Shown here piece by piece: positions 1-9,052 of a stretch of DNA of 36,215 bases; the first letter of the stretch is position 1; each line of letters starts with the position of its first letter. The position numbers and the translations under genes were made by a program. The stretch lies in NCBI GenBank assembly GCA_003990745.1, contig RBNI01000239.1:1-36215 (forward strand). The letters run 5' to 3'. Source of the DNA: Jimgerdemannia flammicorona (lineage: Eukaryota; Mucoromycota; Endogonomycetes; Endogonales; Endogonaceae). Under the pieces are notes generated by a model, which searched no databases, was not told the origin of the DNA, and saw only the letters and a program-made list of their open reading frames with translations.

Positions 1-246
1 TCAACTAAGCTGGCCTTAGTTTCTTGAACTTCCTGAAATACGGAAAATCCTGAACATTCAGAACTAGTCCAAAAAAGGACTTTGGTTGAGACGTCAACCC
101 GATCTTGAAATCAATAAGCGTAGAGGATGTACTCCATACGAAATTGATCTTGACCATAAGAAAACGGTCTTCCAGAATATCCAGAACTTCCAGAAAACCC
201 TTCCAGAACTACGTAATGGTTACCCTAAAAAAGCAATCCTCTTACA
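1..246 (+). repeat. 3' end of a ~2 kb LTR (element C family)
   Basis: This stretch aligns without large gaps to 25132-25375 and 33182-33431, which are the ends of the two LTRs of element C. It stops at a CA dinucleotide (245-246), and foreign LINE sequence follows at once. It is therefore the R/U5 end of an LTR, or of a solo LTR, whose body lies left of the window. It is far less mutated than the element C copies: it keeps CpG and CpC sites (for example gacgtc, cccgat, catacgaa) that read gatatc, ctcaat and catatgaa at 25.2 kb. Confidence 0.85.
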
Positions 247-1464
247 CTTGGCCCCCTCTGCGGCCACCATCCTGCTTGTCTCCTTCTGAGGTCCCCCCTT
301 CATTTTTGCCAGCAGTTCTCTCTGCCTCTTACGTCCCTGATCTCGTTCCCACTGGACCTTGCTCACTCGAAACTGCTTCCCATCTACCACCTCCAAGTGT
401 GTCACCTCCTCAAAGGCCCTCCAAGCCTTTGCCTGCCGTTCCACCGCACCACTCAGCTCTTTCAGTGCTTCCAATAGGTTCTCTTCCTCTTCCTCACTCT
501 CCTTCATTCTCGTCACCTTGCACACGATCACCCCCCAGACCATACCAGAAGGCCAGTCCCTTGCCTTCCCAGTTGCCTCCTTTCCTGCCAACTGAATCCT
601 CACATCCACGTCTCCTGTCCTGAGCAAAGTTCCCTCCTAGACTCTAAATCCAATATCCACCACCTCTCCATACTCCGCCATGACCTCCTCAACCCTCTTC
701 CTCATCTCCATTGTCATCACTGTGGGCACCCCTTTCACCAACAGTTGGACCACTCTGGGGTCCCATTTCAGGCATCGAGCCATCAGTACACACACCTCCC
801 CAACTACCAGTCCAACCTTCAATACCTCCTCCAATGGCTCAGCCTCCTCAAAACCCACCTCCACTCCTTCCAGTCCCTTCAAAAACTTTACGGATGCCGC
901 TCCAGTCACCTGCTTAGCAATCAGCCCCAAGACCATTTTTGCTGTCACTGCGAGGCCCTGGAAGCACAGTGTCACCGTGAATGCCAAAATCGATTTCTTG
1001 AGTAATGGTGCCACTGCCAGGCCCATCACACCATCTGCCAAATCCCCTTGTCTCCTGAGCCCCCTCCTCTCAGCCACACCATCCACAGTCACATCTGGAT
1101 TTTTTTCCAGATCAGCAGTCTCGTCACCATCAGCCATCACACCCCCCCCAGCCACTACACCTCCAGCCCCACCATCCCCTCCGCCAAGGGCCACTCCCCC
1201 AAGTACAGTCGCCTTCTCCGTCTCCTTGTCTTTCCTCAACCAACCCTCCAGCCCCGACACCTGCCTCCTCCCCTTCACCGTCTCAGCAAAACTCGCCCTC
1301 CCAGATCCTTGTCCACCACTACCACCTCCTCCCCTTCCACACCCACCTGCCAGCAGCCCCCTCATCCCTCCCCCCAGGCCAGGGCCCCTCCCCACTTGCT
1401 GCCAGTCAAACATGCTTGGGCCGCCCTGCCCAGTACGCACCTCAGATTGCTTGTTGGTCACCAT
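247..1464 (-). pseudogene. LINE ORF1 (Gag-like nucleic-acid-binding protein), N-terminal part
   Basis: The frame opens at the ATG at 1464 (reading MVTNKQSEVRTGQGG) and stays in one frame to the LTR junction at 247. A single TAG interrupts it at 637-639, at a position where the full-length copy has Trp (GFWVWEGT). Visible parts are a Gly-rich, low-complexity N-terminal segment, then an ordered region corresponding to LINE ORF1 with a conserved 'MAEYGEVVD' stretch, then a charged helical stretch rich in Glu and Lys. ORF1 proteins of non-LTR elements bind the element RNA. The two stop codons present in the full-length copy's ORF1 are absent here, so the two copies decayed independently. The function is inferred from position in the LINE; I cannot name the domain with certainty. 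Confidence 0.75.
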
Positions 1465-1545
1465 GTTGCTAGTCTCTTTTTCTCTAAAACGATGTTATAG
1501 TTGCTTCCCGAACATTGTGTAACCCGAGAGGTACCGGAGAGAGAT
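247..1545 (-). mobile_element. LINE fragment, 5' part only (Tad1/L1-like)
   Basis: The minus strand matches the first ~1.3 kb of the full-length LINE at 14873-20741, from the 5' end (1545) through the N-terminal half of ORF1. The 5' boundary is set by the shared block ending ggtac(c/t)gga(g/a)agagat, after which this copy runs into gypsy protease sequence and the other copy into its target-site duplication. The fragment has an intact 5' end but no 3' end, the reverse of normal LINE truncation. The missing part was cut off at 246/247, exactly at the terminus of an LTR, so an LTR element probably inserted into it. It is GC-rich and little affected by RIP. Confidence 0.85.
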
Positions 1546-1740
1546 GAAAAAGACCATACAGCAGATGGTATATAAGCTACCCTTCTTGGCAAAATCTGAG
1601 AAGTTCCCATCAAGATAGAAGGAGCTACCATCCCAGTAGATGTGATTGTTACAAGCACCACTAACTATGACATTCTCATTAGCAACCAATGGCTTCACAA
1701 GGCCAAGGCTATCATTGGCCTCAATGCCCAGAAGATATAG
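1546..1740 (+). pseudogene. Retropepsin (aspartic protease) C-terminal half, element A
   Basis: In the frame of position 1615 the translation reads IEGATIPVDVIVTSTTNYDI, then LISNQWL. This is the 'hDlhLG..WL' end of a Ty3-type retropepsin that matures Gag-Pol. Upstream in the same frame is ADGI, a stop, then ATLLGKI, which fits the flap region. The N-terminal part with the catalytic D-S/T-G is absent because the LINE insertion ends at 1545. The frame differs from that of the downstream dUTPase, so at least one indel or a frameshift lies between them. Confidence 0.7.
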
Positions 1741-1922
1741 AGGAAGAAAGGTACAAGTCTCTATCAATGTCCACAAAGAAGTTCTATCAGACATGGAGGA
1801 AGGAGATGAAGAGAACACAGAAGTCTTCATACACTCAGTAAATAAGAACAAGAACAAGACACCAGCTCACAGATGAGCAGTGATATAATAAGATCATTGA
1901 TGGCTATACCTCTCAAGGAAGA

Positions 1923-2600
1923 TGCCCCCATGGTACTAGGATGTACTGCTCTGAACACCTGAATGACTACTGGTCCTATATCAGTGAAGTCAGGAAAATC
2001 TACCAACAGAAGTATAAACAAGAAGCTGCTGAAGCAAAAAGGAAAGCTGAAGAAGATGACCAGCTCTTAGAGCTGCAAGCTGACAGTGATGATGAGGAGG
2101 AACAAGAATCAGACATCACCCTCAAGGTCAAGAAGTTTCACCCCAAAGCCAAGATCCCAGAATATAAGACTGAAGGAGCCATAGGAATGGATATTGCCAG
2201 CATTCAAGATACTATCCTTGAACCACAGACCACCACCCTACTTGGCACCAGAATTGGAGTCAAGTTGCCAGAGAACCATGCTGGAATTATCAAGACCAGG
2301 AGCAGTCTGGCCAAAAGTGAAATCTCAGTTAAAGGAGGAGTAATTGCCTCTGATTATACTGGCAAGATCTTCCTCATAGTCAGAAATCACAACCCCACCA
2401 CCCCATTCGAAGTCAAGAAGTATGACAGGATTGGCCAGATACTGATCCATGAAATCAAGAAGTCCAAGATCACTGAAGCCATCAAACTCATCAAGACTAA
2501 GAGAGGAGAACAAGGCTTTGGATCTACTGGAAGAGAAGCCTATGCTGCCACTAAGATTACTGAACTTGAGCACAAGAAAGACAAGGACCAGAACAAGTAC
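1923..2600 (+). pseudogene. dUTPase-like domain within gypsy pol, element A
   Basis: The frame at 1941-2801 has no stop. After an acidic, coiled-coil-like linker (many K/E/A, then DSDDEEEQESD) it shows the trimeric dUTPase motifs in order: motif 1 GAIGMDIAS, motif 2 KTRSSLA, motif 3 GGVIASDYTGKI, motif 4 VKKYDRIGQILI, motif 5 RGEQGFGSTGR. Active dUTPases hydrolyse dUTP to dUMP and limit uracil in cDNA. In motif 3 the usual catalytic Asp (GVID.DY) is Ala here, a change RIP cannot make, so this may be a non-catalytic dUTPase-related domain. It lies between protease and RT and continues in the same frame into RT through a TGA at 2799-2801. Confidence 0.9.
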
Positions 2601-3430
2601 ACATATACCATTAGAGAAACCTTTCCCCTGGAAGAACAACTTCTCAAAATCCTGCACCAGAATGAAGGAGTACTTGCTACAGACCTCAGAGATATCCACA
2701 ATCAAGAACCCAAGTACTATTATGAAGTTGACACTGGTGATATCAAGCCTATCTACCAGAAAGCCAGACCCATACCACCTGTCTATAGAAAATGGCTGTG
2801 AGCAGAACACAAGGAAATAAAAGAAGCCAGAATCATCAAGCAAGCTATCAGTCCCTGGGCTTCACCCATTATCCTTGCTCTGAAGAAAGGAAGCAAGCCT
2901 GGAGAGTTTACTCCAAGACTCTATATTGACTATAGGAAGCTCAATATAATCACCAAGAAGGATAGGCAGCTCTTGCTAAATATTCAAGAAATCCTTACTA
3001 CTCTTTGAAGTAAAGCCAAATACTATACTATCTTGAATCTATTCTCAGACTTCTATCAGATTGATCTCACTCAAGATGCTAGTGAGAAATCAGCCTTCAT
3101 CACATCTGATGCCACCTATATCTATCTGTGAATGCCATTTGGAATGTACAATACTCCAGCAAGTTTTCAGCAAATGATGAACAGAGTCTTCAGCAATGAG
3201 ATTGGAAAATGGCTCTTTATCTATATTGATGATGTGATCATCTTTAGCAATACTACACAGGAACATATCAACTATATATAGCTAGCCCTCAAGAAGCTCA
3301 AAGAGCATGACCTCTATATCAAGTCCAAGAAGTGCAAGTTCACAGCTCAGGAAATCACCTACCTAGGACACATTATCAACCAGACCAGAATAATCCACAT
3401 AGACCCAATGAAGATTGAGGCTGTTGTAGC
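2601..3430 (+). pseudogene. Reverse transcriptase, element A
   Basis: It continues in the dUTPase frame. Landmarks are the pre-RT peptide 'IYQKARPIPPVYRKWL', then a TGA; 'ISPWASPIILALKKGSKPG'; 'LYIDYRKLN'; 'MPFGMYNTPASFQQMMN'; the catalytic box 'FIYIDDVIIFSN' near 3220-3250; and 'YLGHIINQ'. This is the standard Ty3/gypsy RT that copies element RNA into cDNA. In-frame stops (for example 2799, 3006, 3129 and 3279) fall at Trp/Gln/Arg-type positions and are TGA or TAG, as expected from G-to-A or C-to-T change. Confidence 0.9.
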
Positions 3431-3539
3431 TAGAACAACCACAGAAATCTGTGCCTCCTTGGACTGGCCTCCTACTATAGAAGATTCATCAAAGGATACT
3501 CCAATATTGCAGCACCTATTTATGAGCTACTCAAGAAGG

Positions 3540-4040
3540 AGACCAAATTCAAATGAACCAAGAAATATCAAGAAACCATCAATGAACTCAAGACCAGGTT
3601 GACTCAAGCACCTATCCTCAGAAGACCAGATTGGAATCTAGAGTTCATCCTGCAGACAGATGCAAGTGCTATAGGACTTAGAGCAGTCCTAGCTCAGAAG
3701 AAAGATGGACATGAATATATCATCTCCTATGCAAGCTGAGGTACCCACAGAGCAGAACAGAACTATGAGTCATATAAGCTCAAATACTTAGCAGTAGTTT
3801 GAGCAGTAGACAAGTTCCACTACTATCTAGCTGGAAAATACTTCACCATTCAAATAGACCATTCTGCTCTTGCCTGGATATTCCACACTCTGAACTCCAA
3901 AGGAATATATACCAGATAGATCTATAAACTGCAAGAGTATGACTGTACTGTCAAGTACTGCTCAGGGAGAACTAACACCAATACTGATACACTCTCAAGG
4001 ATACTCCAAAACACCCCCATCAAGACTATTCAAAATGAAT
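3540..4040 (+). pseudogene. RNase H domain, element A
   Basis: The RT C-terminal connection (LKTRLTQAPILRRPDW) leads into the RNase H signature 'LQTDASAIGLRAVLAQKKDG', then 'YESYKLKYLAVV', a TGA in place of Trp, 'AVDKFHYYLAGK', and the tail 'YCSGRTNTNTDTLSRIL', which matches the gypsy consensus '.PG..N..ADaLSR'. RNase H removes the RNA strand during cDNA synthesis. Three to four nonsense codons interrupt it. Confidence 0.85.
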
Positions 4041-4099
4041 AAGGAGTTATACTATGGATTAATCAGCTATCTTGGGCAGCAGAAGATATCCAACCACCT

Positions 4100-5248
4100 T
4101 GAACTCTGAAAAATTACCATCATCAACCAGACTTGGAAACAGTTTGAACTAGACAACACCACACTTAAAAAAGAAGGAAAACTTGTAATACCTGAACACA
4201 AGAAGTATCAAGTAATGAAGGGAGTACATGAACAAGGACACCTAGGAGGAACCAACACATACAACAAGGCAAGAAGAACCATATAGTGGCCCAAGATAGA
4301 AGAAGACCTATATCATTGTTAAAGAGTATAACAAGTGCCAAAAACAGAAACAAGATCAGCAAGACCAGGTATCTGGGTCATCAAGAATTGAGCCTATCCT
4401 CTTCCACCACATCACAATGAATATCATTGGACCACTATCAGTAATACTATTAGAAAACTGCTATATTATAGTTATTATAGACCTCTTTATCAAATGGATA
4501 GAAGCAGGAGTATTATAAGAAGCCAATGCCCTCTCTATAGCTGACTTCCTGCACTGAGAAATCATCTGCCACTATAAGACACTAAGACAAATCACCACAG
4601 ACTGCAGAACAGAATTTGTCAATGGATTCTATGAGATAATGTATCAGAAATACAGAATTCAGCACATCAAGACCACTGTGTACTACCCTCAAGGAAATGG
4701 ACAGACAGAAAGAACTGACAAGACCCTCAAGAACATCCTGATAAAGATCTCAGATACATATGAGAATTGGGATAACTACCTCCCAACCACCCTCTCTATC
4801 CTATGAGATATATGATCACAGAGTACACACTTTACCCCAAGAGAACTGCTCTTCAGAGAAGAAGATTCCAATAAAACCTTAGCCACAAATCTAGACCTAA
4901 CTTAGAGATAAATTAATGCAGAAATCTGGAGGCTATACCAAATCAGGAAGAAGGCTGAAGATTACATCATCAAGTCACAAGTACTGACAAGGAAGAATGC
5001 AGAAAAGAATCACAAGACCCTAGAACCTATCCAAATTGGAGAAAAGGTCCTACTATATTTGAAATATGAAATATGTTAGAAGCCTCATAGTTGTGAAAAC
5101 TGGAGTCTAAATAAGAAGGACCTTTCTATATGCAAGATATCAAGAGAACTACTTTTTGGCTTAGAAAAATCTCAGGGACCATACTGCCTACCACAGTACA
5201 TAGAAACAGACTTAAGAAGTACCATAAACCTATATAAGAGAAGTAAAA
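4100..5248 (+). pseudogene. Integrase, element A
   Basis: The N-terminal HHCC zinc module is readable as 'VHEQGHLGG...ARRTI', a TAG for Trp, 'WPKIEEDLYHC'. The core follows after a frame change: 'TMNIIGPL', 'IIVIIDLFIKWIEA' (first Asp), 'TTDCRTEF' (second Asp), and 'YYPQGNGQTERTDKTLK' with the catalytic Glu retained. A GPY-like C-terminal stretch ends in '...KKYHKPI'. No chromodomain follows; the frame ends at a purine-rich stretch (aagagaagtaaaa, 5236-5248) that could be the polypurine tract before the LTR. Integrase joins cDNA ends to chromosomal DNA. Confidence 0.85.
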
Positions 5249-5434
5249 TGTAATGACCACCTATGAGATTCTAGTCTACAAATCATAACAGCATATCCCA
5301 TGACCAGCAGGCTATCTCTCTGGACCATTCTCTAAGGGATATAGCACTAGCAACTACTCATCTATGAGACTTTCAAAGCTAGAGGAGTTTGAACCATCAA
5401 CTGATTGGTCAAGATCAGAATTAGGTCCTTGCTC

Positions 5435-5443
5435 TATATAAAG
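5435..5443 (+). promoter_or_regulatory. TATA box upstream of the LTR-internal ORF, element A
   Basis: TATATAAAG lies 49 bases before an ATG at 5484-5486 and about 1.5 kb upstream of the LTR's other TATA box. The spacing suits transcription of the LTR-internal ORF. No expression evidence. Confidence 0.45.
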
Positions 5444-5483
5444 GGAGCAACTCTTCACTATTATACCAAAATATATAGGGAAG

Positions 5484-6684
5484 ATGCCAGCCCATAAACA
5501 CCACTTTTCGACCCCTTGCCAGAGGTTATGGGATTAGCAAATTTTTCAGAACTGGACCAATGAATAAGGATATTCAAGAATATTCTTATTCAGGAGGAAG
5601 ATATAATGGTGACCTCAGAATAATGACATTAGTACAAGAGACAGCCTTTTCTTGCAAGCCACTAGATCAGAATATAAGAAGATTATACAGTATGACTCAG
5701 GCTATGAGATGAGTAATGATGACCAACTGTAAGTCATTGTAACCACAGTTTAGGTATCTTGAGGAATATAAAAGAAGAATCAAGGAACCACAGTAGCAGC
5801 AACTCAACAAGACCCACTAATTCCAAAATAGCTCAAAGACTTACTATAAACAAAATGCCTGCTGTTTGCCAAACCTCAAGGTCAAGAAACTACCAAGACA
5901 CCTCAGTTGAAGAAAGGATGTTCCAAAACATCAGAAGAGCCATGAGGACCTACATAAGAAAGACTCCTAGCCTCAACCTGAGTACTACAGATTCTTATCA
6001 CTTTATCCTCTACTGTTGTGAAATAGAAACAAGGATCACCATTGCTACCAAATGTCTCCAAATATGGTAGGAGTATGAAATAAGAAACCTTCTCTGCCAG
6101 AAGTTCCCACAGGTCAGCCCTTAAGAGTTATAAGATACCACTCCTATAGATATATGTGAAACAAGAATAGCTAAGAAGATTTACTAGATCTTCAGACATG
6201 TACCATGGTTGATCCCCAACTTAGAGTATGTTAGAGTCTCAGACTTCAGAGATTTGTCAGCCTACTATATCAATACACTGGAAGCCAGGGTGGCTATAGA
6301 AGCCCAGTCCACTATCACTCTCAATAGTTATGAAGTAGAAGACTTCTGGTATCCCATCCTTCAGGACAATCCAGATCAATTTCTGCAAGGATTGATCTCA
6401 GTATTCTAAAGCCCAAGTATCCAGGTTAGATCTCTCCAAGACCCTACATTTATTCCCTATTTTGTAGAAGAGAACCTCATAGACTAGAGAGCTCCAGATC
6501 TCCTTATTCCTGCTACTGCTGAATGTGATGATGTTATTGGTGATGATATCATCCTGCATGACATATACAAAATATACAAAATATATGACCTATATGATGA
6601 GACCAAAATGTTTGCAGATCTCATCTTTTTTGAGGACAGTGATGATGAAGATGAAGCCCCCATAGTCTTGAACTTTCTGCTCTA
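5484..6684 (+). pseudogene. Unknown protein encoded inside the element A LTR
   Basis: Starting at the ATG at 5484, one frame reads MPAHKHHFSTPCQRLWD with stops only as TAG/TAA/TGA at likely Trp/Gln sites. From about 6070 coding character moves to another frame, with long open stretches such as 6209-6409 (MIPNLEYVRVSDFRDLSAYY...). An acidic tail (FFEDSDDEDEAPIVLNFLL) then ends at the TAA at 6682-6684. An alternative stop-free frame (5759-6070) overlaps the middle, so the exact frame path is uncertain. I recognise no family. It lies wholly within the LTR, downstream of pol, with its own TATA box. It could instead be a 3' ORF captured between pol and a shorter LTR. Confidence 0.5.
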
Positions 6685-6708
6685 AGTTCTTTAGTTATAC
6701 TGAATTAT

Positions 6709-6880
6709 GCCAGTATTCTTTTCCTGTATAACAGCTGTTCCTCTACCAGTATTCTGACCTTGTAACTCAGAATTATTCCAGTACTATTTTTCTGTATCAC
6801 TAAAATTATACCAGCATCCTGAACCTATACAATCATCTGTACTGACTCTGGAACTTGGCAGTTTTCTATGTTCCAGCATT
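6709..6880 (+). repeat. Degenerate ~34-bp tandem repeat in U3, element A
   Basis: The core CCAGTATTCT recurs at about 6710, 6746, 6778 (CCAGTACTAT) and 6811 (CCAGCATCCT), spaced 33-36 bases. Each is followed by a 'ctgtat(a)ac'-like segment, and a weaker fifth copy lies near 6873. Repeats just upstream of an LTR TATA box usually act as enhancers; here that is inference. Confidence 0.5.
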
Positions 6881-6942
6881 TTATTTGGTTATTGAAATTT
6901 ATATTTAGCTTTATATCTTAGCAATCATTAAATTATATTTTG

Positions 6943-6975
6943 TATAAATACCCTTCTTATTTCCTCTGAAATAAA
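6943..6975 (+). promoter_or_regulatory. LTR core promoter (TATA) and AATAAA signal, element A
   Basis: TATAAATA at 6943-6950 is followed by 'ccctt' and then AATAAA at 6970-6975. The element C LTRs have the same 'tataaatacc' box at 24889 and 32927. This is the likely start of the genomic transcript (start of R). Confidence 0.55.
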
Positions 6976-7093
6976 GTCAGTTCTAGTTCACTTACACACA
7001 ATCTCTTATAAGATAATAAGACAGTTTAAAGATAAGAAGTTTGAGAACTATAAGACCTTGGAAAGGTACTCTAATAAGAACTTGCTTATAACA

Positions 7094-8418
7094 AACTTGA
7101 GTTAGTTTAAGAGATACACCTTGAAGAGAATCTGATGTATTTAAAAGACTCAGCAACCACTATGTGACAATAGCCAGAAGTTCAAAATACTTGATAGTTC
7201 AACTTTGAATATATATTAATATATAAAAAACAAATACTCTAATAAAATTAAAAAGAATATGGAAATAAATAAAACCAATATCAGCTATAGTGGATATATT
7301 TATCTGATTGCCTAACTATTTCTATATCAATAATCCTATTTAATCAAAAATATTTAGCCATATTCTTTGACAGAATTTCAAAATCAACTTATTTGCTAGA
7401 TTGTATACATAGGCCAACTATTTACAATCATTAAGAGTGACCAATTGCATAGTATCTTTAGCCTTCTTAAGTATGATTTATATCTGCTAAGTATTGATAC
7501 TATTTATAAAGATATCTTAGAGATCTATAGGAAGGCGTATGATAATCTTCACCAGATACTTCAGCTAAAATAAATAAATAAGAGCAATACTATGATAATT
7601 ATAAGCTAAATTATATATATAAAGAGCTTACTAATTTAATCTCATATTTAGACAGAATTTTATTTATGATCAATACATAAATATCTCCTAATGCAATTTT
7701 ATTTCTGGACATTATCAGTTATTAGATTGATCTTGATTAGTAACTTAAATCTCTTATTCTTGACTTCATCAAACTCACTAGTCCTCATTCTGGAGAAAAT
7801 ATTACAGATGCTTTTATTAGTTATATCTGAGAGCTTGAGATTACAATCAAGATAAAAAGAGAGAACTTATTATCTAGTTAATATTTTGAGGAAAGTTTTA
7901 AAATAAAATAAATTTTAATGGTTATTTATTTTCATATAAATTTACCAACTAAAAATTTCAAGTACAGATTTTAGTCATTATAATGGACAATGCTACAAAT
8001 AACTCAATATTTTTCTGAAATTTAGTAACTAGTCTTCAATAGAAAAATGTGATCTTCAGTACAGAAAACTGCTATATATATTATCAGATTCATATACTGA
8101 ATCTTGCTATTTAGGATTATCTTATATATATAGATAAAATATCCAGAAGTGAAGGAACTCTGAGTATTGTTTCCAAGCTGTGCAAACTGATTGTATTGGT
8201 CTAATTATCTCTACAATAATAAGACAAATTTACTACACAGTGTAGGGTAATTAGTTTAGTCCCAAAAGAGCTAATATTAGATATCTGTACATGTTAGAAC
8301 TCAATATTTACAATAATCCAGCATATGCTGGAGTTTGCTATAGTATGTACTCTTTTTTTGATTGACTGAAGTAAATTATTTCAGATGACTAAGAATTGTT
8401 AATTAATTTCAAAATGAA
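7094..8418 (+). mobile_element. Highly decayed retroelement remnant, gag-like on the plus strand
   Basis: This is AT-rich sequence with no intact gene. Around 7740-7915 one frame reads 'ILDFIKLTSPHSGENITDA', 'FISYI', a TGA, 'ELEITIKIKREN', a TAA, 'YFEESFKIK', which has the feel of a retroelement Gag. Near 7980-8010 'IIMDNATNNSIFF' faintly resembles a copia protease start (DSGA.nHiF), but this is weak. I cannot assign the remnant to element A, to copia or to anything else. Confidence 0.4.
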
Positions 8419-8444
8419 TTTTTTTTTTTTAAAAAAAAAAAAAA
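8419..8444. repeat. T12-A14 homopolymer junction
   Basis: Twelve T are followed directly by fourteen A, a perfect 24-base palindrome. It lies just beyond the 3' end of the minus-strand copia RNase H remnant. It may be the junction of two oppositely oriented poly-A tails, or slippage at an AT-rich site. Confidence 0.8.
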
Positions 8445-8449
8445 GGATC

Positions 8450-9052
8450 TCATAATTAACTAAATACTGATATAGTATTACTTATAAAACTTATTATATT
8501 GCTTAAATATTATATAGCTTTAGAATAGCTTTTTGGTAAGTAGATCAGTAATTATATACTCTATAAGTATATATATTACTATTTTTTATATATTTTCATA
8601 TAAAATAATATTATATATCTATATATTTGATTTTTTATAATATATAGAGTTCTTTATTATAGTAACTATAAACTAATTGTCTTACTAGATAGATAAATAT
8701 AGAGTGATATTTCTGAGTATATTTTAGCTTTTTTAAAAGTTGATATAACTAAATAGCTTTCTTTATTATAATTAATAATACTTGATACTATATCTATATA
8801 GAGAATATAACTACTTAGCTTTACTTATATATTTTCTATAAAATAACTCTATTATTAATATAGAAAAGATATTTAAAATAGATTGACAGTTGTCTAAGTC
8901 TTTCACTCAATTCATTACTGTCTTTTAATATAAGCATATATATAGTATACTAATCTCTTTAAGTAACTGAAAATTCTATTGATAGCTAATTAGTATAAGT
9001 TGTTATAGTATGAGCAATATTGTACTATCTAATTAATAGTAATAGAGATATT
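8450..9052 (-). pseudogene. Copia (Ty1-like) RNase H C-terminal end
   Basis: On the minus strand, from high to low coordinates, the translation shows 'LAINRIFSYLKRLVYYIYAY' (copia consensus AiKRIlRYLkGT..yGi.Y), then 'SIINYNKESYLVISTFKKAK' (consensus isW.SkkQ..vAlSt.EAEY), then 'NQIYRYIILFYMKI' (KHIDIrYHFiReki) and 'LLIYLPKSYSKAI' (LADlLTKpL...kF). This is the end of a copia polyprotein, heavily RIP-altered. The element is cut at about 9052 by the inverted-repeat structure; I could not find its upstream RT on the other side. Confidence 0.7.

Larger units (their letters stand above)
1546..7093 (+). mobile_element. Gypsy (Ty3-like) element A with dUTPase domain, 5' part lost
   Basis: The order is protease C-terminus, dUTPase-like domain, RT, RNase H, integrase, then a ~1.85 kb 3' LTR. 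Gag and the 5' LTR are missing because a LINE abuts the protease at 1545/1546. Coding frames are broken by many TGA/TAG/TAA codons at expected Trp/Gln positions, so the copy is dead. It is less worn than elements B and C: the 287-codon dUTPase segment is still open. No chromodomain is visible after the integrase. Confidence 0.85.
5249..7093 (+). repeat. 3' LTR of element A (~1.85 kb)
   Basis: It begins TGTAATGACC right after the integrase and a purine-rich tract. It ends near 7093 in 'cttataaca', preceded by a block (7064-7090) that resembles the end of the element C LTR (ggtta/ac-c/tctaa-aag-aac...cttata). It contains an early TATA box, a long degraded ORF, a ~34-bp degenerate tandem repeat, and a second TATA box with an AATAAA signal. 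The matching 5' LTR is not in the window, so both ends are inferred from landmarks and the 3' end may be off by tens of bases. Confidence 0.6.

Noticed and set aside
680..1522. Long plus-strand frames opposite LINE ORF1 (also 16853-17722 and 19549-20718)
   Set aside because: They are antisense shadows of GC-rich LINE ORFs, rich in Ser/Pro/Thr, and recur only because the LINE copies recur.
4165..4362. 65-codon minus-strand frame, Leu/Phe-rich, membrane-like
   Set aside because: Antisense to the integrase zinc module of element A; the hydrophobic look comes from reading Lys/Glu/Asn-rich codons backwards.
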